From Diphasiastrum complanatum (taxonomy: Eukaryota > Streptophyta > Lycopodiopsida > Lycopodiales > Lycopodiaceae): a stretch of DNA of 64,000 bases. The translations under genes were made by a program, and so were the position numbers. The notes below the pieces were generated by a model. The model was not told the DNA's origin and ran no database searches. It saw nothing but the letters and a program-made list of their open reading frames with translations. The stretch is from assembly GCA_029204225.1 (NCBI GenBank), contig CM055100.1, positions 22,316,248-22,380,247 of the forward strand. Direction: 5' to 3'. The stretch's first letter is position 1, and every line of letters starts with the position of its first letter. This document shows positions 43,141 through 55,039 of this stretch, in pieces.

Positions 43141-44800
43141 CATGAGATCTTCACATTGTTGCCAATTCAAGAGGGAGATTGAGGACAGACGTCAAATCAG
43201 AATGTTGAGCCACAGACTCCAGAGCAGCAGGAAGCAAAAGATCAACCCAACGAACAAGAAACATTCGAGCAACGACGAAATGAATCCAGAAGGTCAACAA
43301 GACAAAGAAGACTTCTAGATCGTTACCCTGACAATCTTTAGTGGAGCGAAGACACACAATTCGAGTACTGCAGCTTCACTGAAGAGCCAACAACATATCA
43401 AGAAGTTTTCCAGAGTCCAGATAGAGAATTCTGGAAGCAGACAATGTCAGAAGAGATTGAGTTGATGAGGCGAAACGAGGCATGGACGCTAAAGCCACTG
43501 CCAGAAAACAAAAAGATCGTCGACTACAAGTGGGTGTACAAGAAGAAAATGAAATCAGATGGCACCATTGGCCATTACAAGGCAAGGCTTGTCGCGAAGG
43601 ACTACACACAAAGGTATGGTGTTGATTATTTCGACACATATTCATCGATGGTCAAGATGATAAGCATACGACTACTCCTTGCATACACCACACAGCACAA
43701 TCTGGAAATTCACCAGATTGATGTGAAGACAGCCTTTTTCCACGGAGATCTAGAGGAAGAAATCTTCATGAAGCAGCCTGAAGGATTTGAAGACCTTGAC
43801 AATCGACAATATGTCTGTCGGTTGCAGAGATGCATTTATGGTCTAAAACAGGCATCACGAGCTTGGTACAAGAAGCTTGATAGTCTTTCGAACTCTCTAG
43901 ACTTCAATCCTACACAACCAACTGTAATGTCTACATAAAAAGAGTAGGAAAAGATTTTGTGATGACTATTTTTGTGGATGATTCCCTTATGATAAAAAAT
44001 TTTTTGATGCTGATCAAGGACACGAAGAGTCAGATTTCTGAAAATTATGAAATCACAGATCTAGGAGAAGCAACAAAATTCCTTGAGCTGGAGATTAGAA
44101 AAGATCAAATAAAAGACAAAATGCACTTCAGTCAGTCTGAATCTCCCCAAAAGGTGCTCAAGCAGTATCACAATGATGGACTGCAAAGAAAAGGCCACAC
44201 CAATGATAGCTGGAGCCAAGCTAACAAAGCAAGATTGTCCAAAAATAGAAGAAGAAGAAGAACAGAAGATGGCAGGTATACCACTACCAAAACCTAATCG
44301 GTAGTCTGATGTACCTTACAATCTGTACCAGACCTGATTTAGCTTTCTCTGTTTACGCCTTAAGCCAATTCTCTTCCCATCCTGTCATGACACATTGGCA
44401 AATGGCAAAATGAATCCTACAATATTTGAAGGGTACCCAAAATATGGGACTAACCTACAGAACAGAAAATGAAAGAAAAGGATTCGAACTGCACCACTAT
44501 AGTGATGCAAGTTGGGCAAGCTACAAAGATGACAACAAGTATGCAGCTGGAGGATGTACAATAGCGTGCGGAGCAGCAATCAACTGGATATGCAAAAAGC
44601 AAATCTTGGTAGCTCAATCTTAACACATACCTCTGAAGTACCATCACATTCGAGATTTGATCTCGAAAGGAGAGCTCTAGGTCCATTACATAAAGTCTGA
44701 AGACATGATTGCAGATTTGCTCATGAAGCCGCTTGACAAGCCACTCTTTGCAAAGGAAAGAAAGGCGATTGGATTATACATGCAAAGCTGCAAGGTTCAA
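43141..44800 (+). pseudogene. Copia-B reverse transcriptase and RNase H
   Basis: 43444-43938 encodes the RT N-terminal half (N-E-A-W-T-L-K-P-L-P, D-Y-K-W-V-Y-K, K-A-R-L-V-A-K-D-Y-T-Q, Q-I-D-V-K-T-A-F, Y-G-L-K-Q-A-S-R-A-W-Y). A short break near 43,938 is followed by 43959-44297 with the catalytic F-V-D-D-S-L-M. After more breaks, 44426-44623 holds RNase H (H-H-Y-S-D-A-S-W-A-S-Y-K), and K-P-L-D-K-P-L-F lies near 44,740. Several frameshifts and a stop at the end of Q-I-L-V-A-Q-S make it non-functional. Confidence 0.88.
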
Positions 44801-44807
44801 GAGGGAG

Positions 44808-45497
44808 TGTCAGAAATGGTGAACTCCTGCAACTTTGCCGCGACGCGAAGCGAAGATCGAATGGCAAACAATTCGTGAAAGTCAACGTACCTTGAAAACC
44901 CTAAGACATGAAGCGAAGTGAACCTCGAAGGTCGAATAATTCACGAAAGTCAAACATGTCTCTAGGACCAAAAAGGCACGACACGGCACGAAACAAAAAG
45001 AAACGAATCTTTCGCACTGCCAGTTGGCAGCTCAACGGGCGTGGAGTCTTAAACTTCACGCCCAGCTGACATGGTTAGCAATAATGGAGAGTAACTGATT
45101 AGTTGATTAGCGTTAACTACTCTTGTAATTCTCTGTTTAGCTATCTTGTAAACTCCACACAATGGAGATATGAACTATTTTTCTGGATCAGAGCAGAAAA
45201 GAAAAAGAATAGATACGAAACAGTTGTGCATGAAAGTCTGCCAACGAGCAGAACACAACAAAAGAGCAGAGCGTCAGGCCGCCAATGAGCGAGACACTGA
45301 CCATCTCACTCTAAAAATTAAACTAATAATATAGTTGCTCTATCTCGTGCATCTCTTTGTCTTCCATTGTCTTAATTGCTAAAATGATATATGTTCTATG
45401 ATCTGTAGTCGCGTGTCTAGGATCCTGTAATCTTCCGCATAAGGAAATTCAAAAGAAACAACTACGTTCGTGATATGAACCAAGCCCCTTCGCGACA
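44808..45497 (+). repeat. Copia-B right LTR
   Basis: Matches 41,314-42,034 in order with numerous substitutions and a deletion around 45,190. Preceded by a purine tract and followed by AATTG. Confidence 0.9.
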
Positions 45498-45959
45498 AAT
45501 TGCAAGTTGGAATGTTGAAATTGTCAAGTATCGATCAATAGATCATATACCCGGATGTGGTATTGTGTGTAGAAGTATAGTACTTAGGACCATAAATGAG
45601 CCTACAAAAGACTACAAGAGTTATTGATTGATTGATCCACGAATCTACTGCAAAACTAGTCATCATTGTCTTGATCTAGATTAGCAATTTTGGATCACAC
45701 AATCAAGAGCAATAAAAAACTATGATCAATTATGCAAATCCGACTCCACACATGTGTGTTATGGCCTCCAATTTGGCCTGCTATCAAAGGTTGAATGTAA
45801 TCAAGTTTAGTTCACAATGGAATCATAAAATTACAAGACAAATGATTGAAGAATTTGAGATTGCCAATTTGCTCTCAAATCCAACTTTGGACAATCCTTG
45901 CCTTATCACGAATACCATCGAGAAAACCCAGACATCCTAGCCATACAAGGTGGCTATGC

Positions 45960-46230
45960 AATTCAACAAGGGCCGATGAACAAGAAATGCTTCACCTGTA
46001 GTGAACTAGGCCACTTTATGGTTGATTGTACGATCAGAACAAAGTTGGCATGCCGAATTCCTCGACTGTGTTAGAAAACACATTTTCAAAGACTGTCCAA
46101 AGCAACCAAGTAATGTCCTACCTGTCCGCCACATCCGATACGAATCCAGATAGGATCCCAACGACAACAAAGCTTGAGCACCGTAGCAACCAACCGCTAA
46201 ACCTGTTGCTCAATCGAGAAGCTTTTTAAA
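45960..46230 (+). pseudogene. Gag fragment with zinc knuckle
   Basis: A + frame reads K-K-C-F-T-C-S-E-L-G-H-F-M-V-D-C, a C-x2-C-x4-H-x4-C nucleocapsid knuckle, followed by Cys residues in other frames (C-R-I ... C-P-K-Q). Earlier open sequence at 45,722-45,940 may be its upstream part. Stops break the rest, and the family cannot be told. Confidence 0.65.
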
Positions 46231-49200
46231 AACTTCTACATTACCATGTGATTATCCAAATCACTCATGACACAGAGATGTTCTAACAAGAAATGAGTTG
46301 CGTTATTGACGACGGAATAAGAACATAGATATTCCTTCATCTGCTACAATTTCCAACCAAGAGCGAACTCACCAGGGAATTGAAATTTTCTTCTGCCTTT
46401 CTGCAACCTCAAATCTTTTTGACATCCCACATTCTAAGAAGCTTTCCAAGGCCTTACACAGATTTCATCATTTATCTCCCAACAAGTAGATATACCGACC
46501 AACTATGGGAATAGGAAATCTATATGGAAATTCATTTTATGAATCTCCTTATCAGAGAAGTACTCAGGAAATAGTATCTTCTCTTTTACCAAGATGTGTG
46601 AAACCTACCAATCAAAGATTCTCCTCTTCTCATCAAAGAAAGAGCATAGACAAGATTGGAACTTCGAATGAGAGGTGAGCTACGGAAACACTTTGAAGCA
46701 GAATGGAGGATACAAAGAGTGCCAAGACAATGGATGAATATCTAGCAAGAGCTCCCAAATAATTAGTACCTGCCAAGAAATCCGAAGTGAAACCGTCCAT
46801 GGTAGATACAAGTGACAAAAAAAGAAGAAAAAAGAGACACGGGAAGCACTCAAGCATGCACGGTTGTGAAGTTGCTAGGAATTTTCCAATTTTGAAGATG
46901 TCAACTATTTGCGGCAATAGGACATTTTGATTGATTTGCGACAAACAGTTTTTGTGGTAAAGACCGGCGTCAATAAGCACAAAAATGTAATAAATACAAG
47001 TAGGCCCCTTTTAGAAAAGTAGAGTGAGTCATCTTTTGCTGGTGATCTCTAGTGGAGAGGATAATTTTACATGTAATTTGTGTAATTTGGAATTGCCACT
47101 AGGATGCTAGAAGACCACTTCTATGACACATAAATTATTAGTTGAGTTACGGAATGATAATCAAGATGTTGCAAGGAATGTGGATCAATAGGATACAATG
47201 TTTCTTATGACCATAAATTTAAATGCTTTAGCTTTTCTTCCTTGTAATAGATCATATCAAAAGCTGATAATTTCAATTCTTTTGAAATCCTTGTCCTAAG
47301 CAGACTGACCATACCCTTGTGAAAGATCCACATATAGATGATAAAGCTTAGTCATCAATAATAAAAACTAGTAATAAATAGTACGATGACAATAACAGAT
47401 AATTTTCAAAATGAAAAATAAGATCAAAGACAATACAAATTTCACTTAAATCTATGGACATGATATATTTAGAAATGGCAGCAAACACATGTTCAACCCT
47501 GGAGACGAAGATGGCAACGAGTAGATGTTCATCTTTGGAGATCGTGATAGCCATATCTTTGAAACGCTATAAGTTATTTGAATTTCTTACCTTTACTAGT
47601 ATGTAAATGTTGATTTTCAAATGTAATACTAGGAAGAAATATTTCAATGTTTCAAGAGTCACATTTAAATGGGATTAAGCAATCACTTTTGATGTGACTA
47701 CAACAAGTTGGATTTATTTGTGTTAAAAGTTGTGTAGGCAAATATATAAATAAGTTACAGAAAAACTATTTTGATAACTTTCTTATTTTTCTCTCCTACA
47801 CCAACTTCTTTCCAAGTTAGATTAAGCCTAGAAATTAGTATGAGAGGGACTAAAATCTTTGAGGTAGGTTACGGTCCTCTTTGGATAAGATCAAGCCTCC
47901 ATGATAGAAGATTAACAAAAGAAAGTCATAGATATATCAAAAAGTGTGTAAGAAATCACACGCAAGTGTAAAATTACACTACATTCATGTTTGAGTGTCC
48001 AATAAATAAATAATATTCCATTTTTAATCTATAAAAAGTGAGACACGTTTAATTAAAAACAATCCTTGATGAGCTCCACTTTTCCAAGCTCCTTATCTCA
48101 TTTTTTGTTTCTCCACAAATTCTAAAAGTAGTCAACCTTTATGGCTATATTGCTAAGTGATAACGTTGGAATCAAAAAGCATCTTTCCTACCATGAAATA
48201 ATTGTGCTTTTCCAATCAAGACCGACAAGTTAGGCTTCGATGATTTAGGAAGTCAAGGCTCCCGTATAATTTCAAACAGAATCCTAAAAGATAATAATCA
48301 ATTGTGGAGGAATTTGTTGGTTGCTACAGTAATGGCTGCTAGTCCAAAATTTCTAAGTACCTTTAAGTTTTTTTTTTTATTGCATTTTACATTAAGGGAG
48401 GGAGATTCCAAATAGACTTTCTTAATTTGATGATATCATTGAGAAATCAGGTTACAAAAGATCATTATGTATTCCAGTGTACAGCTACAAATGGTCTCAT
48501 TTCACAAAGTCAATCATATGAAGAGAGTATTCAACTATCAAAGCGAGCAACGTCTAGAAGATTCACTTGCAAATAGATGCATAAGAGCGGAGATCACATA
48601 GCGCAGCACTCTGACTGATTCTTGTCTAAATCCAATGCATGTAAATTATTATAGCCAGAAACAAAATTAGACTCTTACACCGATTTCCTCTCCATGTCTC
48701 CAATTTAGACCACAGTGGTACATGAAAGACACATTTTAGTTTCTCCATATGGTACATTTTGCTTGTCAAACTTTCTTTATGGTTCTTCCCCTAAAATCCT
48801 CTCTATACCTTTTGAATAGAACCTGTACCTCGATTTTTTATGATTTCCATACTTCATTACAAAGCAGCAAGTATGGCCTACATACTTTATTTCTGTATCT
48901 CAGCCTGTCTTCCTCTCGTTACTGCTGAGCTTGTGCTACTTATGGCTATCATACTTCTAATAGAGCTGCTTTGTCTCAATACCAAATATGCTCAGCTTGC
49001 TTGAAATAAATCATCTGGAATAGGAGCATGATGCTTTTTGCAAGAAAACCTGCACATACACGAGGTTTCAGCAATTGGACATGCTTGTAAGTCGCGTATT
49101 TGAATCACAAATTATTCAGACATCTACTTTTAGGCTGCAAATGTTTTGGATACTAAAAGGGTTGCCATTTTGTGGAATACTGCAACAAATCAGGTTCACA

Positions 49201-50216
49201 TGTCTAGACATTGAAGTGCATCTTGCTTATTTGGAACTATTCAGAAGTCTAGCTTCCATGCAATGGCAGTTTTTCTATGTACTCTGTACGTAGCTTAACT
49301 TGTGTTACTATTCAGAAAAGGCCTTTAGTTTGCGTCAACAATGAACCTTTGTCAACATCAGCTCTTGAGCACATTTCACTACATAATATCAGCCTTTGTG
49401 TGTAGTCATCCAGATCTCCAAGTCAGATCATAGTTAACTACAAGAAGAATGAAGGGCTCACTGTCCGGAGCCAGATTTTGATAAATCTACTGAGAAATAG
49501 TAATATCAAGAAACTTGAAAGATCAAACCTTGGATATAAACTATTTTAATAGGTCACAGTGTGGTGCCAATAATTAGAAATGTCACATAACCGTCCAAGA
49601 GCATCTTTGAAATGCTCTATGCTCATCTGGCTGATGAGATCAAGAACATAATGGTAGAACAATCATGTAAATAAAAAAATACTTGTGAAAACAGTTAGTT
49701 GAGATCAAGAACATAATGGTAGAACAGTCATGTAGATAAAAAAATACTTGTGAAAACAGTTAGTTCAATTTCACAATTTTATAGACAAGAAGTCGTATAA
49801 GAGATTATACACATTTAAATTGTACAAGTTGACAGAAAAATCTATAGTACCCATTCCTTTATACTAATGTTGATTTATCTTAGTACGATGCTATTGCTTT
49901 GGCTATTCATATTCTATCTCATGCAACCCTCGCTGTTTCTTCATCCATAACTAAAAGCTGTAAATTAACAGGGCTTATTGGTACAAGAACAATTTGCACA
50001 AACCACATCAAGCAAGGACTTTATGGAACCAAATTGTTGCAAGAATACCCTATGAGCGAATCTGCTTTTTGAATTATGCCAACCAAATCATGCCAAATTT
50101 GTATCGCTGCTTACCAAGCACATCAAAAGCACAGTAAATTTGCAGCCTCAAGACCTATAGATATCAGGTATCTGATCTCTGAGCATCACACTAACTTAAT
50201 GTCTTCTGAACCTGTA
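46231..50216. other. No recognised gene
   Basis: Nearly 4 kb of AT-rich sequence with only short frames lacking family motifs. The right end probably contains the 3' untranslated region of the minus-strand DUF599 gene. The only clear structure is the 65-bp duplication at 49,636-49,765. Confidence 0.45.
49636..49765. repeat. 65-bp tandem duplication
   Basis: gagatcaagaacataatggt ... acttgtgaaaacagttagtt occurs at 49,636 and 49,701 with very few differences, indicating a recent event. Confidence 0.95.
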
Positions 50217-50807
50217 TCAAGTAGCCAGTTGTTGGTTATTTGCAGCCGAGTGGCGAGAGCTACAAAGATGACTGCGTTGACTTTTTATACTTTCCTTGGC
50301 AAATTCACTGTGATAGCTAGATTCATCAACCATATCAACTCGATACAAGACTGGCACAATTGCAAATGAGCAAATCACCAATGGTATAGGTCCAAAAATC
50401 CACAAAAGAAGAGGAAAAGCAAAATAAAATCCTCTGGTCCCTACAGTGAAAAAATCAGAACCCTTTGCAAGTACATGAGCAACATATTCTGGTGTGATCC
50501 CACCAGAAACTTCATCCAAAGGTATGTTAATAAGATAATTTACATGATTTATCAAGCGAATTGATTGCATGTAGCAGAAAAAGGAAAAGAGAAAACAGGC
50601 GAGAAGACACATAAACTTCACTGAAACAGCTAGACCGGTATGAGCACCATATGTATAATGCATAAGAGGTTGCTTAACGTTGTAAGTGCTACTGATAAAC
50701 GCAGCAAGCCCTGAACTCATAAGAATCGAAGTAGAGGCCATCAGGGTAGATGCCATGATGGTATTTCGGAGAGTTTGGACAGCAAGAATATTTTTCTTAT
50801 CATTGTC
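50217..50807 (-). CDS. DUF599 family membrane protein, 3' exon
   Basis: Encodes the conserved C-terminal two-thirds of a plant DUF599 protein: D-N-D-K-K-N-I-L-A-V-Q-T-L-R-N-T-I-M-A-S, G-A-H-T-G-L-A-V-S-V-K, F-S-F-F-C-Y-M-Q-S-I-R-L-I-N-H-V-N and F-P-L-L-L-W-I-F-G-P. Three to four hydrophobic segments are visible. The function of the family is not established; members are predicted multi-pass membrane proteins. The exon starts at 50807 after an acceptor TTGTTGCAG. It is intact to a TGA at 50,217, with a diverged tail beyond Y-R-V-D-M-V-D. The N-terminal exon with the first membrane helix was not found upstream, so the gene may be truncated or have a distant first exon. Confidence 0.85.
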   Translation of the reverse strand, partial: DNDKKNILAVQTLRNTIMASTLMASTSILMSSGLAAFISSTYNVKQPLMHYTYGAHTGLAVSVKFMCLLACFLFSFFCYMQSIRLINHVNYLINIPLDEVSGGITPEYVAHVLAKGSDFFTVGTRGFYFAFPLLLWIFGPIPLVICSFAIVPVLYRVDMVDESSYHSEFAKESIKSQRSHLCSSRHSAANNQQLAT

Positions 50808-50911
50808 CTGCAACAACAGAAAGCTGTGTTAAGTAGTGAGAATATTTTAGATACAAAAATTAGCAGTGTCAATATTTAGAAACTGTTTTCTATTTCCATT
50901 GCGAACATTAC

Positions 50912-50971
50912 CTTAAGTATACTGCAGGTTGTTTTGAGTAGGCCTATAATAGTAATTTCTGTTGCTTTTGC
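50912..50971 (-). CDS. Possible upstream exon of the DUF599 gene
   Basis: A 60-base open stretch bounded by TTTTTGCCAG and CTTAAG|GTAATG, in phase with the exon at 50,807. It encodes E-I-T-I-I-G-L ... C-S-I-L-K. DUF599 proteins usually have T-V-I-G-L followed by about 10-12 residues including W-V before the K-D-x-x-K-N block. Here that stretch is shorter and lacks the Trp, so either residues were lost or the match is chance. Confidence 0.4.
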
Positions 50972-52399
50972 CTGGCAAAAACCATAATCATACTTGGATT
51001 GGGCACACTCCCAAATTGTTCACGTAAAACAAAAGAGTTTGATTGGGTGATACAACCTGAAACTCATTTGTATCACAGAAGGTAACACTCAGAGCCAGCC
51101 ACGTTTGATCACACACTATGGACTTTGAGATAACTTATGGACCCAATAGTAAGCTGGAAGCTAGAGTAAAGGAAAACTGTGAAACGATTTTCCCAAACTT
51201 TCATGTAGACTTATGACAATGATATAATTAGAATTCTAGCATTAAATCACTACTCAAAAGAATCAATTTCTTTTAGTTTCTTTGCTTTTAAAGCACTCAA
51301 ATTCAGCCTTATAAAAAATAAAAAATTCAGCCTTTAACTAACAGGAGATAAAATTTGTGCCTTCCATTAAAAGCCAAAAAGCAAAGGCAATTTGCAAAAA
51401 TCTTTGGCAGAGTGAATTTACATCTCTTCCAAAATCACCTTTCAAGAGCGGCCCGAAACACAGTCCCACATTTTCGGGAGTTTGCACCTCTAGCTGAGTC
51501 GCAGACCGGTCATGGTACCCACTAAATTTTACTGCACTAATTCTATAAGCTTGTTGCAAAACTTGGTAGTGCACTTACCTTGCAACAAAATCCTCTTGAA
51601 AAAACCATAATTTTGGGAAGAGACCAAAGAATCATCCCAACAAGCTTTTTCTCCAAACTTTGCTCCAGACTTCAAGAATTATTTCTTTTTGAGTACTTTC
51701 AAATTGCAATTCCACCTTTGGGTCTGATACCACTTTCGAATCCTCCTCCAAGGATCCAAACTAGGCAACTGAGAGAACAAAACAAAGAGAATCAAATGGT
51801 GGATAAACCAACCCAACCAAACCTACAATCGGATCTAGCTCCCAAGCTATGGACTATACAAACACAATAGGAGACAGGGATCACACTAGCAGCACGTAGC
51901 TACAATCATCAGAATCAGAATGAAGCATACACTAGGGAGAGCCCTATGGGTATCCTTATACCTTCCAAGGCCTCTTCACCACTAGTAGTGACCTGTGACA
52001 CCTCACTAGACAAATCAGCAACCTAACTAGGCCACCTCATTCACTTCTCCTATGATTCACTGTTAGATCCATACCAATCCACCATCTTAAGCTTTAGGCC
52101 TCCAACTATTAATTATGACTTTAATTCCATGAGGGCCCCAACCCCTCATCCTCATAATAAATTTATGCCTCAAGGTAGGCCTACCGACCTCCTTACGAGA
52201 TTATAATCTGAGATCAATCCATATGTGGGCATGACACTCACGATAGATCTATGCTCAAAACTGATATTGCATGTTATTGCTTTGAGTGCAAGCCATCTCT
52301 TTCAAAACTTTTTGTTTCTCTTCTACACATGAAACTGATATCGCCCTTGGGATATCAGTTTGGAGCATGCCCTTCGTCTTTTAATCTTCTACATTCTAG
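50972..52399. other. No recognised gene; possible primer-binding site near 51,721
   Basis: A minus-strand frame at 51,574-51,338 (G-L-C-F-G-P-L-L-K-G-D-F-G-R-D) has protein-like composition but no known family. The minus strand at 51,721-51,732 reads TGGTATCAGACC, similar to Copia primer-binding sites, but no LTR or gag was found next to it. Confidence 0.35.
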
Positions 52400-53278
52400 G
52401 TTCACGCTTCTGACCCAGATCTATCTATAGCCAGGTCGGGGAAGGTTAATTCCAAAAATAGAAGGCTAAAGTGACCGTTCCACTAGTTGCTGGTAACCTT
52501 TTGTAGAAAGTTTAACACCTTTCTGCAAGAATATTAGTTCTCTGAGAGGATCCTTCGCTTGAACCTTCGCCAGAGTCACAGTCAGTCCATCATACTATTT
52601 TTGGTAATCAGTAAGTTGGGCGAACGTTAAGACAAGGTCAGTTGTTATATTGAGCTATTTTTGTCAAAAAAGTGCTCTTTTTTGCAAAAATAACAGTATC
52701 ACTCTTGATCCTTCGCTTGAACCTTTGCCGATTTGTTTGAGGTTTCCAAATATACTAATCCATCATTTTTGAGTTCGGCGAAGGTTACATCCATCTGGAT
52801 TACCCAAAAAGTCTATCTTAATTCTCGCCAAGCTGCAAAAAGTTATTGTTCGCCAAAAAAGATCCTTTGCCAGTTCTACCTTGGAATCATCATTATTAGA
52901 TATACCTATTGTCAATCAGGCAAAGGTTAGTTTTACCAGATTTGTCAAGAACAACCAAATAAGTGATATTTTACCCAAAATAGTAGTGAAAAAACCCTCG
53001 CCGAGTCAACCTTCGCCTAGGGAACCTTCAAGAGTACTATTTTTGAGTTCTAATCTATCAGATCTAGCTACTGTCAAATTTTTGGAAGATTCTATTACAG
53101 TTTGATACTGAGAAATTTATATTTCTAGAAGTGTTGATCGCTTGATCAAGATCTTTTTTCCGAAATCAAAATTTGATCGAAATCAAGCGATAAAGTTTTT
53201 TCCAGATTTGATCAGAGATGGGAATTAATTGAAAAATCTAGATCCAATCCTCATTGTTCCTTGAAGTGATTTCGAAGA
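52400..53278 (+). other. Gypsy-A leader (third copy)
   Basis: Homologous to 14.9-15.64 kb, with the same order of words and the same ATG context at its end (tctagatccaatc, then ttgaagtgatttcgaagaatgg). The AACCTTCGCCGA-type motif recurs in both orientations, for example at 52,563, 52,723, 52,774, 52,919 and 53,008. Confidence 0.75.
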
Positions 53279-54718
53279 ATGGCTGATTTAGATAATGACC
53301 CTGAGCTACCTGATCCTCCGATTCTTGCTCCACAAGTTATTGTTAGAAGATCACCTCTTCTAGAGTTACCAAAGTATAATGGATTATCTGATCCAGTCAG
53401 ATTTCTCAAAATCTTTTCTGAATCGTATGAGGTTTATGGTGAAGTTTTCCACAGGATAAACTTAAGCTATTTCCTATGGCTTTAACAGGAGCAGCACAAG
53501 ATTGGTTTTACAACCAAGATGAGACTGAACATATGGATTGGGAAGTGGTTAAAGTTGGCCTGATCACAAGAATTAAACCCAAAAAGTTCTTGGAAGATCC
53601 TTTCCTACTTTTAGTAAAATTAAAATAGAAAAGAGGGAAAGGGTGCGAGATTATATTGAACGGGTCAAGATCTCAGATCAGAGTGTGATCCTGAACTAAT
53701 TAATAATGACGCTATGATTATGTGGTTTTTAGCAGGTCTACCTAAAAGGATTAGATGGAAACTCAAACGTCGAGCAAATTATACGTCATTACAACATGCT
53801 ATGGACAATGCAATACGCGAAAAGTATGGAGATTCAAATGATGAACCAAACGTGGGAATGCTGCCATATACAGGGGGGCAAACCACTACAACATCCACAA
53901 CTATTGAATCTACAAACATCAATGCAATAGTTGAGTTGATGATAGATGAATTTGAGAAACTTGGTCAGAAGCAGCAAATGCAGCTAGAGAAGATGCAGTC
54001 GCAGTTCGATGCAAAGTCGAAAGCATTGGAAGAGCAAAATGCGAAGATTGAAAAAGCAACTGATAAAACGGTTAAAACATTTCCTAGCAGAGAAAATGTG
54101 TGGTGTACGATTTGTGCTGGAAATCACACCATAAATGAGTGTCCAACACTGAAACGGCGTGTGAAGGATACTTATTGTCATCTATGCAATTCTACTGAAC
54201 ATGATACAGCTTTTTGCTTGTTTAATCCTTGGGTTATTCAGCACAAATATGCTAAATATCAATACAAAGATAATCCAAACTGGAAGGGACCCGATGGTAA
54301 GGCCCATGGTCTTCGATTCCCAGAACGATTAGCTTCGCCAGCTCCTCTAATACAACATGTTCCTTCTACGAATATGATGGAACCAGAATTTTCGGTTGGT
54401 AATGACCAATGGAATTACAATACTGATCAAGATATTGGTCCTTCTTCTTCACCTGTGCTGCCATCCGATTTACATAATCCATGAACAGATGTTAATACTC
54501 AATTGCACCATCGTGAAGAGCCTTTCAAGATGACCGAACCTGAAGCACCGCAAACAGAACTAATCGTGAATATTCTATCTAGCAAGATGGATATTACATT
54601 GGGAGAATTTCTTAAGTTGGTGCCTCAAGCGAAAGAAGTGTTAGCGGAAAGATTGACTCAGATTAAACCAACACTCCTACAGGAACCACTATTTTGTGCC
54701 AATGTAGGGGCAGCCTGA
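53279..54718 (+). pseudogene. Gypsy-A gag (third copy)
   Basis: ATG 53279 (M-A-D-L-D-N-D-P-E-L-P-D). 53279-53485 holds the N-terminus with L-P-K-Y-N-G-L-S-D-P-V-R-F. A frameshift at about 53,460 leads into A-A-Q-D-W-F-Y-N-Q-D-E-T-E-H. Further breaks near 53,620-53,710 precede a long frame, 53714-54484, with L-A-G-L-P-K-R-I-R-W-K-L-K, a coiled region, and knuckles C-T-I-C-A-G-N-H-T-I-N-E-C and C-H-L-C-N-S-T-E-H-D-T-A-F-C. Frame 54503-54718 precedes the protease. It is the best-preserved gag of the three copies. Confidence 0.87.
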
Positions 54719-54781
54719 GAGAGTGAACACAGAAATATCACCCTGCCGATACAACATAAACAATTTGGTAAAGCGGCAGCC

Positions 54782-55039
54782 GTGATAGATGGAGGTTCAG
54801 GAGTTAATCAGATCTCAACAAAGCTATATGCTAAATGGGGCCTCACAAGGATGAAACCTACAACTTTTGCTATCAAGCTAGCTGACCAGAACACAGTTCG
54901 TCCTAAAGGCATAGTGGAAGACATACCTATCCAGCTTGTCATTAATTTTGTAGTAATGGACTTACCGGAAGCACCATCAGTTTATCGCATTCTATTGAGA
55001 CGTCCATGGTTACGAGTTGCGCAAGTGATTTATGACTAG
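54782..55039 (+). pseudogene. Gypsy-A protease (third copy)
   Basis: A retropepsin domain of 85 codons: A-A-V-I-D-G-G-S-G-V-N-Q-I-S (catalytic motif D-G-G), flap-side I-P-I-Q-L-V-I-N-F-V-V and Y-R-I-L-L-R-R-P-W-L-R-V, where the usual G-R-P is R-R-P. It ends at a stop in V-I-Y-D, after which homology to the other copies ceases near 55,040, so RT and integrase are missing. Confidence 0.85.

Larger units (their letters stand above)
41314..45497 (+). mobile_element. Copia-B LTR retrotransposon with AATTG target duplication
   Basis: The element runs from TGTCAAAAATGG to TTCGCGACA with flanking AATTG on both sides (41,309-41,313 and 45,498-45,502). The LTRs (721 and 690 bp) share order and sequence but differ at many positions and indels, so the insertion is old. 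A primer-binding-like tggtctcagagc follows the left LTR, and a purine tract caagagggag precedes the right LTR. At 4.18 kb it is shorter than a complete Copia element, because gag and protease are missing. Confidence 0.92.

Noticed and set aside
51338-51574. Minus-strand coding exon near DUF599
   Set aside because: Composition is protein-like, but no splice phase links it to the DUF599 exons and no family was recognised.
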